Numbered from the stretch's first letter, positions 11,199 through 22,450 are shown. The stretch is 64,000 nt of DNA from Posidonia oceanica (GCA_037176725.1 JAZBRS010000050.1:15766001-15830000); one strand, 5' to 3'. A program made the numbers and translations. The notes: generated from the letters alone by a model not told the origin.

Positions 11199-11408
11199 TG
11201 TAGATACCCCGTTTTGGCACTCCCTTAATGTTAGGATAGTCTCTTGCATTAGGTCGCTCTTAGAAGCCCTCCACCCATTTCTAAATCTCACTTGAGCCAA
11301 ATGTTCCTCTCAAGTCCAAAATGCTATACCTTTCTAAGCCCCAAATGTTGGCAACCTGAGTGTTTTTCACGTTCTGACCAAATTTGGAAGTTAAACTGAT
11401 TAAGGGTG

Positions 11409-11503
11409 TTGTCCGCTGGCTTCTCAGCGTACAACATTGGCCGCTGGCTTCTCAGCGTACAACGTTGGCCGCTGGTTTTGGCTTTCCAGCATCCAACGTG
11501 GCA
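11409..11503 (+). promoter_or_regulatory. Palindrome cluster in U3 of the X 5' LTR
   Basis: It contains GCGTACAACGTTGGCCGC (11455-11472), flanked by GCTGGCTTCTCAGCGTACAA and CCAGCATCCAACGTGG variants. Another hairpin, GTTATACGTTGG with CAGCGTATAAC, lies at 11669-11697. Both are upstream of the TATA box at 11763. The same motif type recurs upstream of the antisense genes. Confidence 0.75.
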
Positions 11504-11762
11504 ACCCAGTCAGCCAAAGTTTTCCTTATTTGGCCTAATCCAAAAATCATGTTTTTGTCTTTTTTGGAACCTGTTGACTGGTCAAAGCCATCAAAGCTGA
11601 GTTTAATCACACTTAAAGACTCCTTAATTGGAGAATCTTCTCTGATCCTGGCAGTTATGCCTCGGAGGTCGTTATACGTTGGTTTTTCAGCGTATAACAC
11701 TTCTGAAACAGGAAACTCTGCGAACTTGGTATTTGTGTCCTTTTTTGTTCCTTCCTTGCTTC

Positions 11763-11769
11763 TATAAAA
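11763..11769 (+). promoter_or_regulatory. TATA box of the X 5' LTR
   Basis: TATAAAAG in the context TTCTATAAAAGCAAGGGTAC is preserved in the 3' LTR (33669) and in the inverted Y LTR (39906-39911). It is the likely start region for the genomic transcript of the element. Confidence 0.75.
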
Positions 11770-12574
11770 GCAAGGGTACCTCCACTGAGTTCAAGGCCGG
11801 AATTTTGAGAGAGAAAAGGAGTTAAGAAACTTTTGGAACTCACATACTCTTGAGATTAAAAATCTTAGAGAAGTGAGGTTCTTAAGAATTGAAAGAGAGA
11901 AGAGAGTTTTTGAAAGAAGGAGAGTCTTAGAAAAAGCTTGAGGATCCTTTTGTCGTTGTTGGCTTCATGCCAACACAGTTTGCACTTTGTGCATAGACAG
12001 AGGAGACTTTATTTCATTCATTTCTTTTTTTTATTTCTGATATTACATGGTAGTATAATCAAGCATTTTTATTTCAAGTTCATATATTTTTAACTAGGCA
12101 TACATCTCTTTTAGTTGCAACCGGGGGGATCAAACTCCTCAGGTACGTATCTCACTACGTTTTCTTTACTTTCTTTTTTACTAACTCTGGATAGATTACT
12201 ACACATATTGATCCATTTTTATATTGTCTTGTTTGTTTTGCTTTGCTAACGTTTGTCATACAAGGAGGAAGAAGGAAGAAAGAGTTTACCGAGCACGGAC
12301 ACCCTTGGGCAATGCTGGCGTTATCCCAAAGTAGCTGAACTCGCAACCACACTACATCTCCCCAAAGGCGTCTCGAGGGCCGGCGAAAGCGAACCGAGAG
12401 TGGTGATCACACCGATTCCATCACATGTGGAGTGATGGAGTCAGATACAAAGAAGGGGGACCTCGAGAAAGAGAAGATAGAGCGAGCAAAAGAGGGAGCC
12501 AAAAGAAGCCTTCTTCTTCCCTAAACCTCCATCCTCATCTTCTTCTTCTCCTCCAAAACCCCATATCCATAGTC

Positions 12575-12592
12575 TGGCGATCACGGTGGGAC
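12575..12592 (+). other. Primer binding site, tRNA-Arg-like
   Basis: TGGCGATCACGGTGGGAC begins 3 bp after the 5' LTR. It resembles the complement of the 3' end of a plant tRNA-Arg (TGGCGACCACAGTGGGA type) with two mismatches. tRNA-Arg priming is reported for Ogre-type elements. The tRNA match is from memory and needs an alignment. Confidence 0.65.
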
Positions 12593-14140
12593 TGCTAAAA
12601 GTGCCCCCGTGCAAGGTAAGCAACCCTTCCTTTCTTCTTCCTCCTTCATTATGACATTCTTAGTTTAGTTTTAGTTTCTTATTTTCTCGTATGTTTTAAA
12701 GAAGCGATGAAATTCCTCATAGTGTTTTGAGGCGTCGTGATCTTTTTCGTTTGTTTTCTTCGTGTCAATAACTGAAATCATCTCCCCCTTCTCTCTGGAA
12801 TCTCAGGCGTGGGGGTGATCTGTAAAAATTACAATTTTTTTTTCTGAAAAAAATACTATTAGTACGTTATACGCATGATCTGGCGCGTCTAACATTGGAC
12901 GCTGCAATATCCGCGTCTAACGACTACTGAACAGAAACCCTTCTGTTTTAAAATTTCTTTTGGTTTTCCTTTTATAACTAGCCCGAAGAATTGAGGTGTG
13001 AGGTGATCAGCTCTGCCGTAGGGACTGGAACTTCAGTTTCTTTGGGTGCTTTGCAAAAAATTAACAAAAAAAAAAATCACATCTTTTTTATATGACTTGC
13101 ATGGCCCTCATTGGGAACTAAATTGCTTGTGTCATTTCTTGGGTTATATAAGTAACCATCTAGGTCCCAAGCACCTCTGTTGCAAGGAGCTTAGAAAAGA
13201 TACTTGTATTGTCATTGTCTTTTACTAGGGGCCCTCCTTCTTCCTTGGACTTTTGTGAAAGATAATTAGAACCTCAAGCCTTGACTTATATTCCTCCCTC
13301 CCCCTTTCGGTGGTTTGTTTATTTCTTCTGTGTATGCATACGTGAGTGACCCGATCAATCCCGAGTATGCTGGGCTCTACCTCTACGGGGTAGGGACCTA
13401 AGTGTATTCAGGCTCCCCCTAACATCCTCAGGAGTAGAGGTAGGGGGTAGTACCAATCATATTCACCCATCTTGTGAGGAGCCTTAGAAAATCCAAAAAA
13501 AAAGTCATACCTAAGCCTTAAGGAACCCAGAGAGCTACAGTAGGTTTAAAACACTAATCTCAAAGCGAAAACAAAAATTAAAACCTTAAATCGCTAATTG
13601 GAAGTGTTGCTGTGCAGTTCTCTGAAACAGGGCGTTAGCCGCTGAGCTTCCTGCGTATAACGTTATACGTAGTAGACTTCGCGTCTAACGCATTCTCTGT
13701 GTGGCTGTTATATTTTAGCTCATTTGTGTGATTTGTTTGGTAGGGGAAGACATTGAAAAATCCAAAACAGTGACAGTATCAGTTAGGGGCAACTCTGTTT
13801 ATTTTTACTCCTTTTTTTAGGAAGCTGTATTAAAGTTCTTGTAATTTCCCTTTCGTCACACTTGTAATCCTTCAAAAAAAAAAAGAAGAAGAAAAGCAAA
13901 AAAAGAGAAAAAGCAGAAAAAGAACAAAAAAAAAGAAAAGAAAAATCATCATAAAAAAAAAGCAAAAAATCAGAAAAAAAAAAGAGAGTGAAAGGCTGAG
14001 AAGAAAAGAGAAGATAGGAAAAGAGTTGGAGGAAATACAACTGGGGACGTTGAACGCTTGATATTTTGCGTCCAATGTTATACGCTGTACACTGAGGCAT
14101 ATTACGCCCTGAAGCCAATTCTATCTCAAAAGCTGCAGCA
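12593..14140 (+). other. Long leader between PBS and gag, no gene
   Basis: About 1.5 kb without a convincing frame, in contrast to legume Ogre elements that have an extra ORF here. It holds three palindrome clusters (12854-12925, 13629-13694, 14044-14110) and a purine-rich A/G tract at 13870-14030. A GC-neutral stretch at 13320-13460 contains CTCTACCTCTACGGGGTAGG. Element Y's equivalent lies outside the window, so conservation cannot be judged. Confidence 0.6.
12854..14110 (+). promoter_or_regulatory. Three palindrome clusters in the X leader
   Basis: Cluster 1 has ACGTTATACGCATG, GCGTCTAACATTGGACGC and GCGTCTAACG. Cluster 2 has GCGTTAGCCGCTG, GCGTATAACGTTATACG and GCGTCTAACG. Cluster 3 has GACGTTGAACGC, GCGTCCAATGTTATACGC. 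They share the half-site family of the LTR and antisense promoters. Confidence 0.7.
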
Positions 14141-16310
14141 ATGATGAATCAAATCCATAAAGCTGGTCAGCCAGAAAGAGAGAGGTCAAACTCAGCAAGT
14201 ACCTCGGGAGAGGAGCCTACAATCTACCACCCAATCACCGGAGAAGTCTTAGATCCGGACTCAATCCAGTACAGAGCCATGTACCAGTTCTTAAACGAAG
14301 AGATATCAGCCCAAACGAGGCCATGTCTAAACAACCTCCAGCAGCCACCCCACCTCAGTGAAGGACAACGAAGGCCAGTTGCGGACCATACCCCTGAAGA
14401 TCTATACTAGGGACTAAATGGCAACCCACCGCCAGCTACAAACCACCCAGGTCAGGACACAGCGCTCAACGGAGCTTATAACTCAAGGGCCAACCCCTTG
14501 ATTCAGGAACACAACTACATGCCACATGGCGAATACAAGGAATGAGTCTATCTAAGACATCCCCAACCACCTCTGGCAGGCAATCAGCCTCGGCCAGATC
14601 ATCATTACCACCAGGCATCTCCCCCGCGATACGAGCATGTCGCACCTCAACAATTCTGCAACAGCTACCTCCATCAACAATAGAACCATTCGTCCTTCAA
14701 TTCACATGTCCCGACCCCATCAGTCGGGATAACAAATTTGGATGAGATGAGAAAAATGCTCAGTACATTAGGAGTGCATACCCAGACTCCAACAAACTTT
14801 GACATGAGCCGGTTCCCCCCATTCAAATTACCTCCAAGTTTCAAGTACCCGAAGACTCCCAAGTTCAATGGAACCACCAACCCATCCAGTCACCTGTTGC
14901 GGTTCCAAATGGAGTCAGCCCCCTATTTCCATGATTTAAGGCTCGTGGTACACCTGTTCTTCTACTCACTCAAAGGAGAGCCCATGGATTGGTTTCTCAC
15001 TCTCACCAAGGAAGACCTCAGCAGCTTTGATAAGATCAGAGAGAGCTTCCTTACAAAGTACAGCACAAGATATACCCAAAGCTAACCTTCCACGACCTAA
15101 GCAAGGAGGTCATGAAGCAAGGCGAAAGCTGGGTAACATTCGCCAACAGATGGTGGGAAATGACGGCCAGATCAGGATTGACCATTCTGGAGAGACAAGT
15201 GGTCCAAACCCTCATTGCAAACACGACTGGACCAATGAAGAAGGGGCTAGTGAATGCCTATTGCCCCAATGTAACGGCTTTGTATGAAGTGACGGCCTCC
15301 GTTAAAGAAAACTTGCATGAATTCATGGAGGAGCCAAAGAAAAGCCGAAAAGCACAGGTGGTAGAGGGAGTGACCGGAGTCATCAACAAGATGAGCCCCG
15401 CCCCCAAGCCATTCGATCAAAGGGCTATACTGGCTTCGCAGCAGCCACTATGGAGCCACCCTCCTCCTCAGCAGCAGCCAACATGGAGCCACCCTCCTCC
15501 TCAGCAACAGCAAGCTTGGAGCCGCCCTCCTCAGCAGCAACAGGCATGGAATAATCCTCCTCCTCAGCAACAGATCCGCCCAATGTGGAATACTCCCCGG
15601 CTGTAATGGACTACGGGTAATCAAAATGGCTAGGCCAACAACTGAAATCCAACAACACTGGGAATGGGAGCGGTTATCATAATGTTCCCCCTCCAATGCC
15701 ACGTAAAAAGGGAAGAAGAGACCATTACCCTCCTCTACCAGTCACACTGGCCAACATGTTCGTAGAACTAGAAGAAGCAAAAGCACTCGAATTCCCGCCA
15801 GCTAGGCCTGACTTGTCGAATTTTGACCGAAACAAATACTGCCCGTTCCATAGAATGCATGGTCACAACATCAATGACTGCTGGACTTTCAGGGACATAG
15901 TCTATGACATGGTGGAGGCAGATGTGTTTGAATGGGATGTCCTGGTCAAAAGAGCCAAACAAAGAAAGCAGACAGGGACGTCCCAACAGGTCTACAGCGA
16001 CCCTCTCCCCAAGCATCAAGTCATGGCATTCCAGGACGAGCAGCTCCCTAATCCATCAAAGGACTGGGACAACCATGTTGAACTAGAAGAGGACTGGGAT
16101 AATCAAGCTGAACAATGGGGAAGAATCTCAGATGACGACTGGGACAGTGAGGCAGATGAAGGACTAACAGTAAAGGAGCTCCTTAGCCAGTTCAACCTCA
16201 CCGCAGTAGTGGAGGAGCCACAAGAAGACATAGAGGAAGAAAGCCAAGTTCAAAAAGCCAATCAGCAATTTGAATGGGAAAATATAGTCTTCAAGGATTT
16301 AGAGCTTCCA
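14141..16310 (+). pseudogene. gag: gag of element X (broken)
   Basis: Gag forms the particle and packages the RNA. The reading frame is split. An N-terminal piece (14141-14410) ends at TAG. The capsid-like core follows in two frames (14738-15085 and 15112-15606), with a one-base loss near 15075 relative to element Z. A C-terminal piece begins at 15696. The core matches Retrotrans_gag (SAPYFHDL, EPMDWFLTL, SSFDKIRESFLTKY, GPMKKGL). A Tat-type CCHC-like knuckle, CPFHRMHGHNINDC, is near 15838-15880. An acidic DDDWDSEADE stretch precedes the protease. Z gives the intact comparison for most of the core. Confidence 0.88.
15425..15600 (+). repeat. Gln/Pro-rich coding tandem repeat in gag
   Basis: The reading frame encodes repeated WSHPPPQQQ-type units (about five), written by CCTCCTCAGCAACAG-type DNA repeats. 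Z gag lacks the block and has a short Asn/Ser/Gly-rich linker instead, so this is a fast-evolving spacer between capsid and zinc knuckle. Confidence 0.8.
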
Positions 16311-16319
16311 CCCCCACAT

Positions 16320-16720
16320 AAGCAAGAGTTGCCACTCGTCATCACAGTGGGAATTAATGATAATGTGCTGCAAGGAGTATTGGTTGACATTGGAGCAAGC
16401 CAAAGCCTCAGTTCTCTCTCCACACTCCGGAGCTTGGGGCTAATGAGGGCGAGCTAGATAGGACTCCCTTTATGTACACTGAGTTTGATCAGAAAGAGAA
16501 GTTGGCACTAGGGACAATACCCATGGAAATCACAGTCGGTTCTTTGACCAATATCACTTCGGTGATCATTATGAAGGAGGAAGTCCTGGAGCGGAGGTTG
16601 GGGCAGTAGCATCTTCAGTTCAACAAATGCTAAAATTCAAATACCAAGGAGCGGTTGTTAACATTCCAGCCAACCGACCAGGGATTCTATGCACATTCAA
16701 GATTGCAGAGCCACAAATTG
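16320..16720 (+). pseudogene. First aspartic protease domain (PR1) of element X
   Basis: LVDIGASQSLSSLSTLRSLG (near 16378-16440) matches the D-[TS]-G-[AS] active site of retroviral proteases, with Thr changed to Ile. Y has DTGAS at the same place. Downstream are TIPMEITVGSLTNITSVIIM and a region where Y keeps LGRSWLAEVEAV but X has an internal deletion. X also lost one base near 16451. The domain lies before a second, separate protease, which is unusual. Confidence 0.75.
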
Positions 16721-16759
16721 CAACCCTTCGGGAAGAGGAGAAGTCACAACGTCTGCTAT

Positions 16760-18225
16760 GGAGAAAATCACCACTATGAGAGCCCAAGTTGCTGTCCCCA
16801 CCAGTCTCCCCAATCTTCAGAGCAGCAAGGCCACCATCAAGTCAATTACCGGCCCTCAGCACTTCAGTACTTTGGAGCACTACTACTCCATCATCTCCAA
16901 TCTTTCGAGTGCCAACAGAGCGGCGAGCTAGGGCTATAAAGCCACTAGAGCTTAGCGGATCTATACGGAAGGAGTCCATCTTCGCCTGGCCGCTCAAGAA
17001 GGGAGCATCCAAAGGAAATGAGGCTGCTGCGCCCATCACCAGAGGAGGGAGGCTGTCAAATCGAATCATGCCACCAGCAGAGCAAGCAGAGCCGGTCAGA
17101 CCTGAAGTAGGACCCAGGTCGGCAGAATATGACATCCTAGAACAATTAAAGAAGACGCAGGCCAGGATCTTGATCTATTACCTCATAAATAGCTCAAATG
17201 AACATCGGAAAGCTCTACTAGAAGTGCTAGAGAAGGTCCAAGTTGCCCCAGACAAGCCAGCAGAGGAACTCCTTATCATAGCTACAGCAGCCTTTATAGA
17301 GCCAATCATTACTTTTGCTGATAGCAAGTTGGCACCGATAGAGAGGAGAAAAGCTCCATTGAATGTAATCATTTCTATAAACAATCACTTAATTTTTGAA
17401 GTGCTCATAGATACTGGTGCATCAATGAATATTTGCTCGTTGAATACAATACGAGCCTTGGGCGTGAATGAGGCCTCCTTAACCCCCATTGATATGACGA
17501 TTGCCGGGTATGATGATAGCAACAGAAAAGCGCACGGCAAGTGGACCACAAAGATAGGGATAGGACCAGCTCATGTTCTAACCTAGCTAATCGTCATAGA
17601 CGTCAATATCCCATATCAGATCATCCTGGGGAGACAATGGCTGGACAGTCTAAAAGGAGTATTATCTCCTCGGCACCAATAGCTGAAATTCCCACACGAT
17701 GGGAAAATCATCAAGATAGCAGGAGACATACCAGGCCAAGAAGCAGAGGCAAATGTGATATACCTACCGCATCAGTTCAGTGTGCGAGAAAAGCTGACCT
17801 GTGTCGAAAAAGGCAAGAATATTGTATCTATGGTCGAGTTGAGGGACAAGTGGGCCAGGCCCAAGCTATTTCACAAGAAGAAGGAACCCTCCAAAAGTAA
17901 AGGACCATCCATGAATGTGGGATGGGAAATCATGAGGAGAATTGGCTACAAGAAAGGCCAGGGCTTAGGCCCAGAAGGAAAGGGAATGAAGAAGCCAGTG
18001 AAGGCCTGTGATAGAGAAGGAACGGGAGGACTCGGTTTCGACCAGTTCCCTGACGGACGACCATTACAGTGGAATCTACAAGGACATTTTACCAGCATAG
18101 GGATATTCGATCCGAATTCATCTCCCCTGGCAAATATTATTTTGGCGTAATCAACCAAACACACTCTCCAAAGTGCAGAGGACACAGCCGACGTAAACAT
18201 TTCCGACTTATTCCAAACACTTGAA
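16760..18225 (+). pseudogene. Linker, second aspartic protease (PR2) and G-patch of element X
   Basis: The linker contains EYDILEQLKKTQARI and NEHRKALLEVL, a block typical of Tat/Ogre polyproteins just before protease. PR2 has LIDTGASMNICSLNTIRALG (about 17404-17463), then IAGYDDSNRKAHGKW and, after a stop at 17584, IILGRQWLDSLKG. A G-patch follows at about 17911-18045 (GWEIMRRIGYKKGQGLGPEG, GGLGF). G-patches after protease are known from Ogre-type polyproteins and betaretroviruses and bind nucleic acid. Lesions are TAG at 17584 and TAA near 18148, where Y has CAA. Confidence 0.85.
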
Positions 18226-18640
18226 ATGCCAGCAGAGCCTCACGAAGGTCAGACTGTAAGGGAGCTGACAGTAGAGCCACATGAAGGCCAGATTATAGCA
18301 GCAAAACCTCACAAAGGTCAGACTGCAACATCGCCGCCACCACTGTTAGGCGCACCGGCCCCCGAACCTCCGGATCGGCCACCTCTTTCTTCTTCGCCTT
18401 CTTCTTCCTGCACCGCGGCCCCCGAACCTCCGGATCGGCCACCTCTTCCTTCTTCTCCCTTTTATTCCGGTACCGCCGCTTCCAAGCCTCCGCGTCCTCC
18501 AGCTCCGGACATTTCTTCCTCCTTGGAGCAAAGGCCGGGGCAAATTCTATGCAAGTCACAACGACTCATAGACAAGGTCCGCTGCCTCACGGCTGATCTC
18601 TCTGAAAGTCTGCAACCTCAGAGACCTAAAGTTGACCTCG
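18226..18640 (+). other. In-frame Pro/Ser-rich insert present in X, absent from Y
   Basis: In Y the sequence passes directly from FQTLD to DPGADYELLEDD. In X about 415 bp intervene, in the same frame and open. They encode three EPHEGQ/KPHKGQ-type repeats and two APEPPDRPPL units (66-bp tandem repeat, CCCGAACCTCCGGATCGGCC). It could be an acquisition in X or a deletion in Y. Composition is more GC-rich than its surroundings. Domain homology is not recognisable. Confidence 0.7.
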
Positions 18641-18702
18641 ATCCAGGGGCCGACTATGAGCTTCTCGAAGATGATGGGAACGTCAATCCTGACGAGCCCG
18701 CC

Positions 18703-18865
18703 TAGAGAGGCTCCTACCTCTACTGATGGAGGTAACTCTAGGGACATCCCCCTAGATGCTGTAAATAAAACTTTGTTTAATTCCGTATTGTTTTCATTTT
18801 CTAGGAATAAAAGTAATTTACTTTCTATTTTCAATAAGGGAGAGTATCACCATGTTAGTTCTAGC
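18703..18865 (+). other. Candidate intron between protease/G-patch and reverse transcriptase
   Basis: After DEPA the frame meets TAG in both X and Y. A donor-like GGAG/GTAACT lies near 18731 and an acceptor-like TTCTAG near 18866, before the RT frame. Ogre elements are known to have an intron exactly between PR and RT. The exact sites are uncertain because of the upstream TAG. The alternative is a plain stop with RT made separately. Confidence 0.5.
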
Positions 18866-20160
18866 AGCTCATGGTAAACTTCGACCACCGCTTCCAAAAC
18901 TGTGCGCGTGTGTCAATACACGGAGGCATTGCCTCAGGAGCTGGCTACTGCTAACATGGTATTCCTAGTAGAAGAATATCGATTTGGGAAGTGTGCAGGA
19001 ATAGAGGCGTATGAGCAGGTTAGCTGCAGTGATGAGGAAGAAGATCAAGAGGCAGACTCAGACCTCCTTAAGCACCTCATGGATAAATATGATGAGCAAA
19101 CCAATGCAGCTAAAGAGGAAACCATGGAGGTCAACCTGGGAACCATCGAAGAGCCAAAACCAATACTCATAAGTGCAAGCCTGAGCCCAGAAGAGCGGGA
19201 GGAAATGGTCCAAATCTTGAAGGAATTTGTGGATGTGCTGGCCTTCAAATACAAGGATATGCCTGGACTGCAATCAGCCCTAGTGGAACACCGGCTTCTA
19301 CTAAACTCTGGAACCAAGCCTGTCAAGCAGAAGCTGAGGCGACTAAGGCCGGAACTCGCCCTCAAAGTTAAAGAAGAAATTGACATGCTCCACAAAGCAA
19401 AATTCATCAGAGTGGTTGTGTACCCCAGTTGGGTCTCAAATATAGTACCAGTGGCCAAAAAGGACGGGAATGTTCGGATTTGCATTGACTATCGCAACCT
19501 CAACGCCGCTTGTCCCAAGGACGACTTCCCTTTGCCACATATTGACTTGCTAGTGGACAATACAGCAGGATTCGAGATGCTATCTTTCATGGATGGTTTC
19601 TCTGGTTACAATCAGATTAAGCTAGCAGAGGAGGACCAAGAGAAGACGTCGTTCATCACACCATGGGGGACATACTGCTACGTAGTCATGCCATTCGGTC
19701 TCAAGAACGCCGGTGCAATATATCAAAGAGCGATGATGGCCATCTTCCACGACATGATGCACGATTGCATGGAAGTGTATGTTGACGATGTCTTGGTCAA
19801 ATCAAGAACAAGAGAGGCATACTTTGAGGCGCAAAGAAGGGTGCTGAGCAGAACAAGGCAATATCAGCTGAAAATGAATCTAAAGAAATGTATGTTTGGG
19901 GTAACTGCCAAGAAGCTACTAGGCTTCATCATCAGCAAAAGAGGAATCGAGGTGGACCCACAGAAGGCCAGAGCAATAGTACAGATGCCTCCGCCCCGAA
20001 ACATCAAAGAACTCAGAGGGCTTATTGGCCGCTTACAATTCATCAAGACATTAATCTCACAGCATACAGATCGATGTAAGCCATTTTATGAGTTACTGAA
20101 GGGAGGAGGGAATTCACCTGGGATGAGAAATGCCAGAAAGCTTTTGATGAACTCAAAGCA
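18866..20160 (+). pseudogene. pol: Reverse transcriptase of element X
   Basis: Copies element RNA into DNA. The frame is open from about 18902 to 20170. An acidic N-terminal linker (SDEEEDQEADSDLLKHLMD, EVNLGTIEEPKPI) precedes RT. Motifs are KQKLRRLRPE, VPVAKKDGNVRICIDYRNLN, FPLPHIDLLVDNTAG, SFMDGFSGYNQI, FGLKNAG and the catalytic YVDDVLVKS (Y-V-D-D at about 19778-19789), then LGFIISKRGIEVDPQK. The set is diagnostic for Ty3/gypsy and closest in style to Tat/Ogre. A shift near 20110 breaks the link to RNase H. The first ATG is not certain. Confidence 0.93.
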
Positions 20161-21070
20161 TATCTCATGACTCCCCCAATCTTGTCAGCACCTGTGCTAG
20201 GGAATCCTTTGCTACTCTATGTGGCGGCCACTGCATCGTCAATAGGGGTAGTACTAGCTTAGCATGATGAGGATGGGAAGAAGGAAAAAGCTATCTACTA
20301 TCTGAGTAGAACTTTCCTGGGTTATGAGGAGAAGTATACAGTCATAGAAAAGCACTGCTTGGCCTTGGTATGGGCATCTCAAAAGTTGAGACACTACTTC
20401 CTAACCCATAAAGTTTGTTACATTGCCAAAATGGACCCAATCAAATATATGTTCGAGAAGCCAGCCCTCTCTGGAAGGTTGGCAAGGTGGCAACTCCTCC
20501 TCACTAAATTCGACTTGCAATATGTGTCCTAGAAGGCAGCCAAGGGGCAGGCCATTGCAGATCACCTGGCAGAACTACAAATAGAAGATTATCAACCAGT
20601 CCGAACAGACTTCCCCGATGAGGAGATACTGGAAATACAGGCCACCGAGTCTCCCACTCAACAATGAACTCTCTACTTTGATTGAGCACTCAACAGACAA
20701 TGGGCGGGTATCGGAGTAGCACTTCTCACTCCGGAAGGAGTTCTCATTCCTCGAGCCGTACAGCTAAACATCGCCGCAAATACTAATAATGTTGCAGAAT
20801 ACGAGGCCTTGATCCTTTGACTACACCTAGCACTGGAGCTAAGGGCAAAGTGGTTGAAACTCATTGGAGACTCCCAATTGGTTCTAAGACAAATTCTGAA
20901 AAAGTATAGAACTCTCAACCCAAGGCTAGAAGAATACAAGGGCATTGCACGCCTCCTATTGGCACAGTTTCAGCAAGTGGTGTACGTCCACACCCTCCGG
21001 AGTCATAACCTACTGGCGGACGCTCTCGCTTCGCTGGCTTCCTCAATCGAGTTCCCCATCAATATCCGGG
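20161..21070 (+). pseudogene. RNase H and second (RVT_3-type) RNase H of element X
   Basis: The first domain reads LLLYVAATASSIGVVLA...HDEDGKKEKAIYYLSRTF, EEKYTVIEKHCLALVWA and ALSGRLARW. The second reads QWAGIGVALLTPEGVLI, NNVAEYEAL, WLKLIGDSQLVLRQ, HTLRSHNLLADALASLASS. Dual RNase H is a hallmark of plant Tat/Ogre elements, in which the second one carries the active site. Stops replace CAA, CAG and other codons that Y keeps (for example TAG near 20260 and 20532). Confidence 0.88.
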
Positions 21071-22450
21071 AGCAAACAATAAAGGTTCAGCAGCATGGGA
21101 TACCTGCCATTGACTCAACTAAGCCATGGGCCATGGAGCTTAGACGAAAAGTTGGGGAATCAAGAGTAGGCATGTTTGAAGTTTGCAACAACCTAGAGGA
21201 TGACGGGAACTCATGGTTCTTTGACATCCAGAACTACATTGAAGACAGGATCTTCCCCGACTACGCAACTTCACAAGACAAGGAGGCAGTTCGGAGGATG
21301 GCTACAAGATACTTCATGAGAGCCAGGGTCCTTTTCAAAAGGTCTTTCAGCGGAATAGAGCTGCGCTGTGTCACTTATGAGGAGGTTGAAGATATCATCA
21401 GAGAAATGCATGAAGGCATATGTGGAGGACACATCAGTTCTCAATTCATGGCAAAAATGATATTGCGTAGAGGGTACTACTGGCCCACAATGGAGGTAGA
21501 TTGCGCAAAAAAGGTGAGAAGGTGCAGGCAGTCCTAGATTCATGCAGACAGAATACATGCGCCAGCATCAGAGTTGAATCCGACTCAAGCAGTGTGGCCT
21601 TTCTCCATGTGGGCATTTGATGTCGTGGGACCATTCGACACTGAAAAGCAGAATAGGTTCATCCTCACAGCCACTGAGTACTTCACCAAATGGGCTGAAG
21701 CGGAAGCGTTCACTGAAATCAAAGCTTCAAATCTTTGCAAGTTCGTGCGGAAGAATATCCTCTCAAGGTTCGGGATATCAAAGAAATTAGTAGCAGACAA
21801 TGGCGCAATCTTCGTATCCCAAGACTTCAAAAAGCTCTGTAAGAAGTTTAAGATCGATTTGCATCATTCATCACTATATTACCCGCAAGGTAATGGGCAA
21901 GCTGAAGCTACTAATAAAACATTAATCTGAATCCTTAAGAAAACGGTAGAAGGAGCCAAGGGACATGACTGGACAGATAAGTTAATTGATACCTTCTGGG
22001 CCTATCGAACTTCCATAAGAACGCCTACGGGCCAAACCCCGTTTGCACTTACTTATGGTATGGAGACGGTAGTCCCATTTGAGGTCATGGTCCCCTCATT
22101 TAGGATACAACTCGACAATGAGATAACTGCCGAGGATAAGAGGCAATTATTAAGTCTACAGTTGAATTTGCTAGATGAGAAGCGGTTGCAAGCAATTGAG
22201 CATGCACGCCTCTACCAAGAACAACTTGCAAGAGCATATAAGAAGAAAGTAATTGAACGTAAATTCAATATTGGTGAATGGGTGCTTAAAGAAATCCTTC
22301 CTCGCAAGAATGGGAAACTGAGACCAAATTGGGAATGACCATACTTGGTGGTTGAGGTATATCCGGGCAATGCCTATTGTTTGGCCAGAGAGGATGGCAC
22401 TAGGCTTGAATACCCCTAAAATGCACTGCACCTCAAAAGATACTACCCTT
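21071..22450 (+). pseudogene. Integrase of element X
   Basis: Inserts the DNA copy. The HHCC zinc-binding part is REMHEGICGGHISSQF followed by a disrupted CRQS/C (Y keeps CKQCQ). The catalytic core has WAFDVVGP (D), VADNGAIF (D), YYPQGNGQAEATNKTL (E). The C-terminal region has ERKFNIGEWVLKEI and PNWE.PYLVVEVYPGNAYCLA. No chromodomain is seen, as expected for Tat. Stops (TAG near 21535, TGA near 21928, TGA near 22336, TAA near 22418) stand where Y has sense codons. Confidence 0.9.

Larger units (their letters stand above)
11199..12571 (+). repeat. 5' LTR of element X
   Basis: It starts TGTAGATACCCCGTTTTGG and ends CCATATCCATA; the terminal CA has decayed to TA. It is homologous along its length to 33082-34486 and, inverted, to 39102-40458. 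It contains palindrome clusters, a TATA box and a TTCTTCTTCTCCTCC-type pyrimidine tail. Confidence 0.93.
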
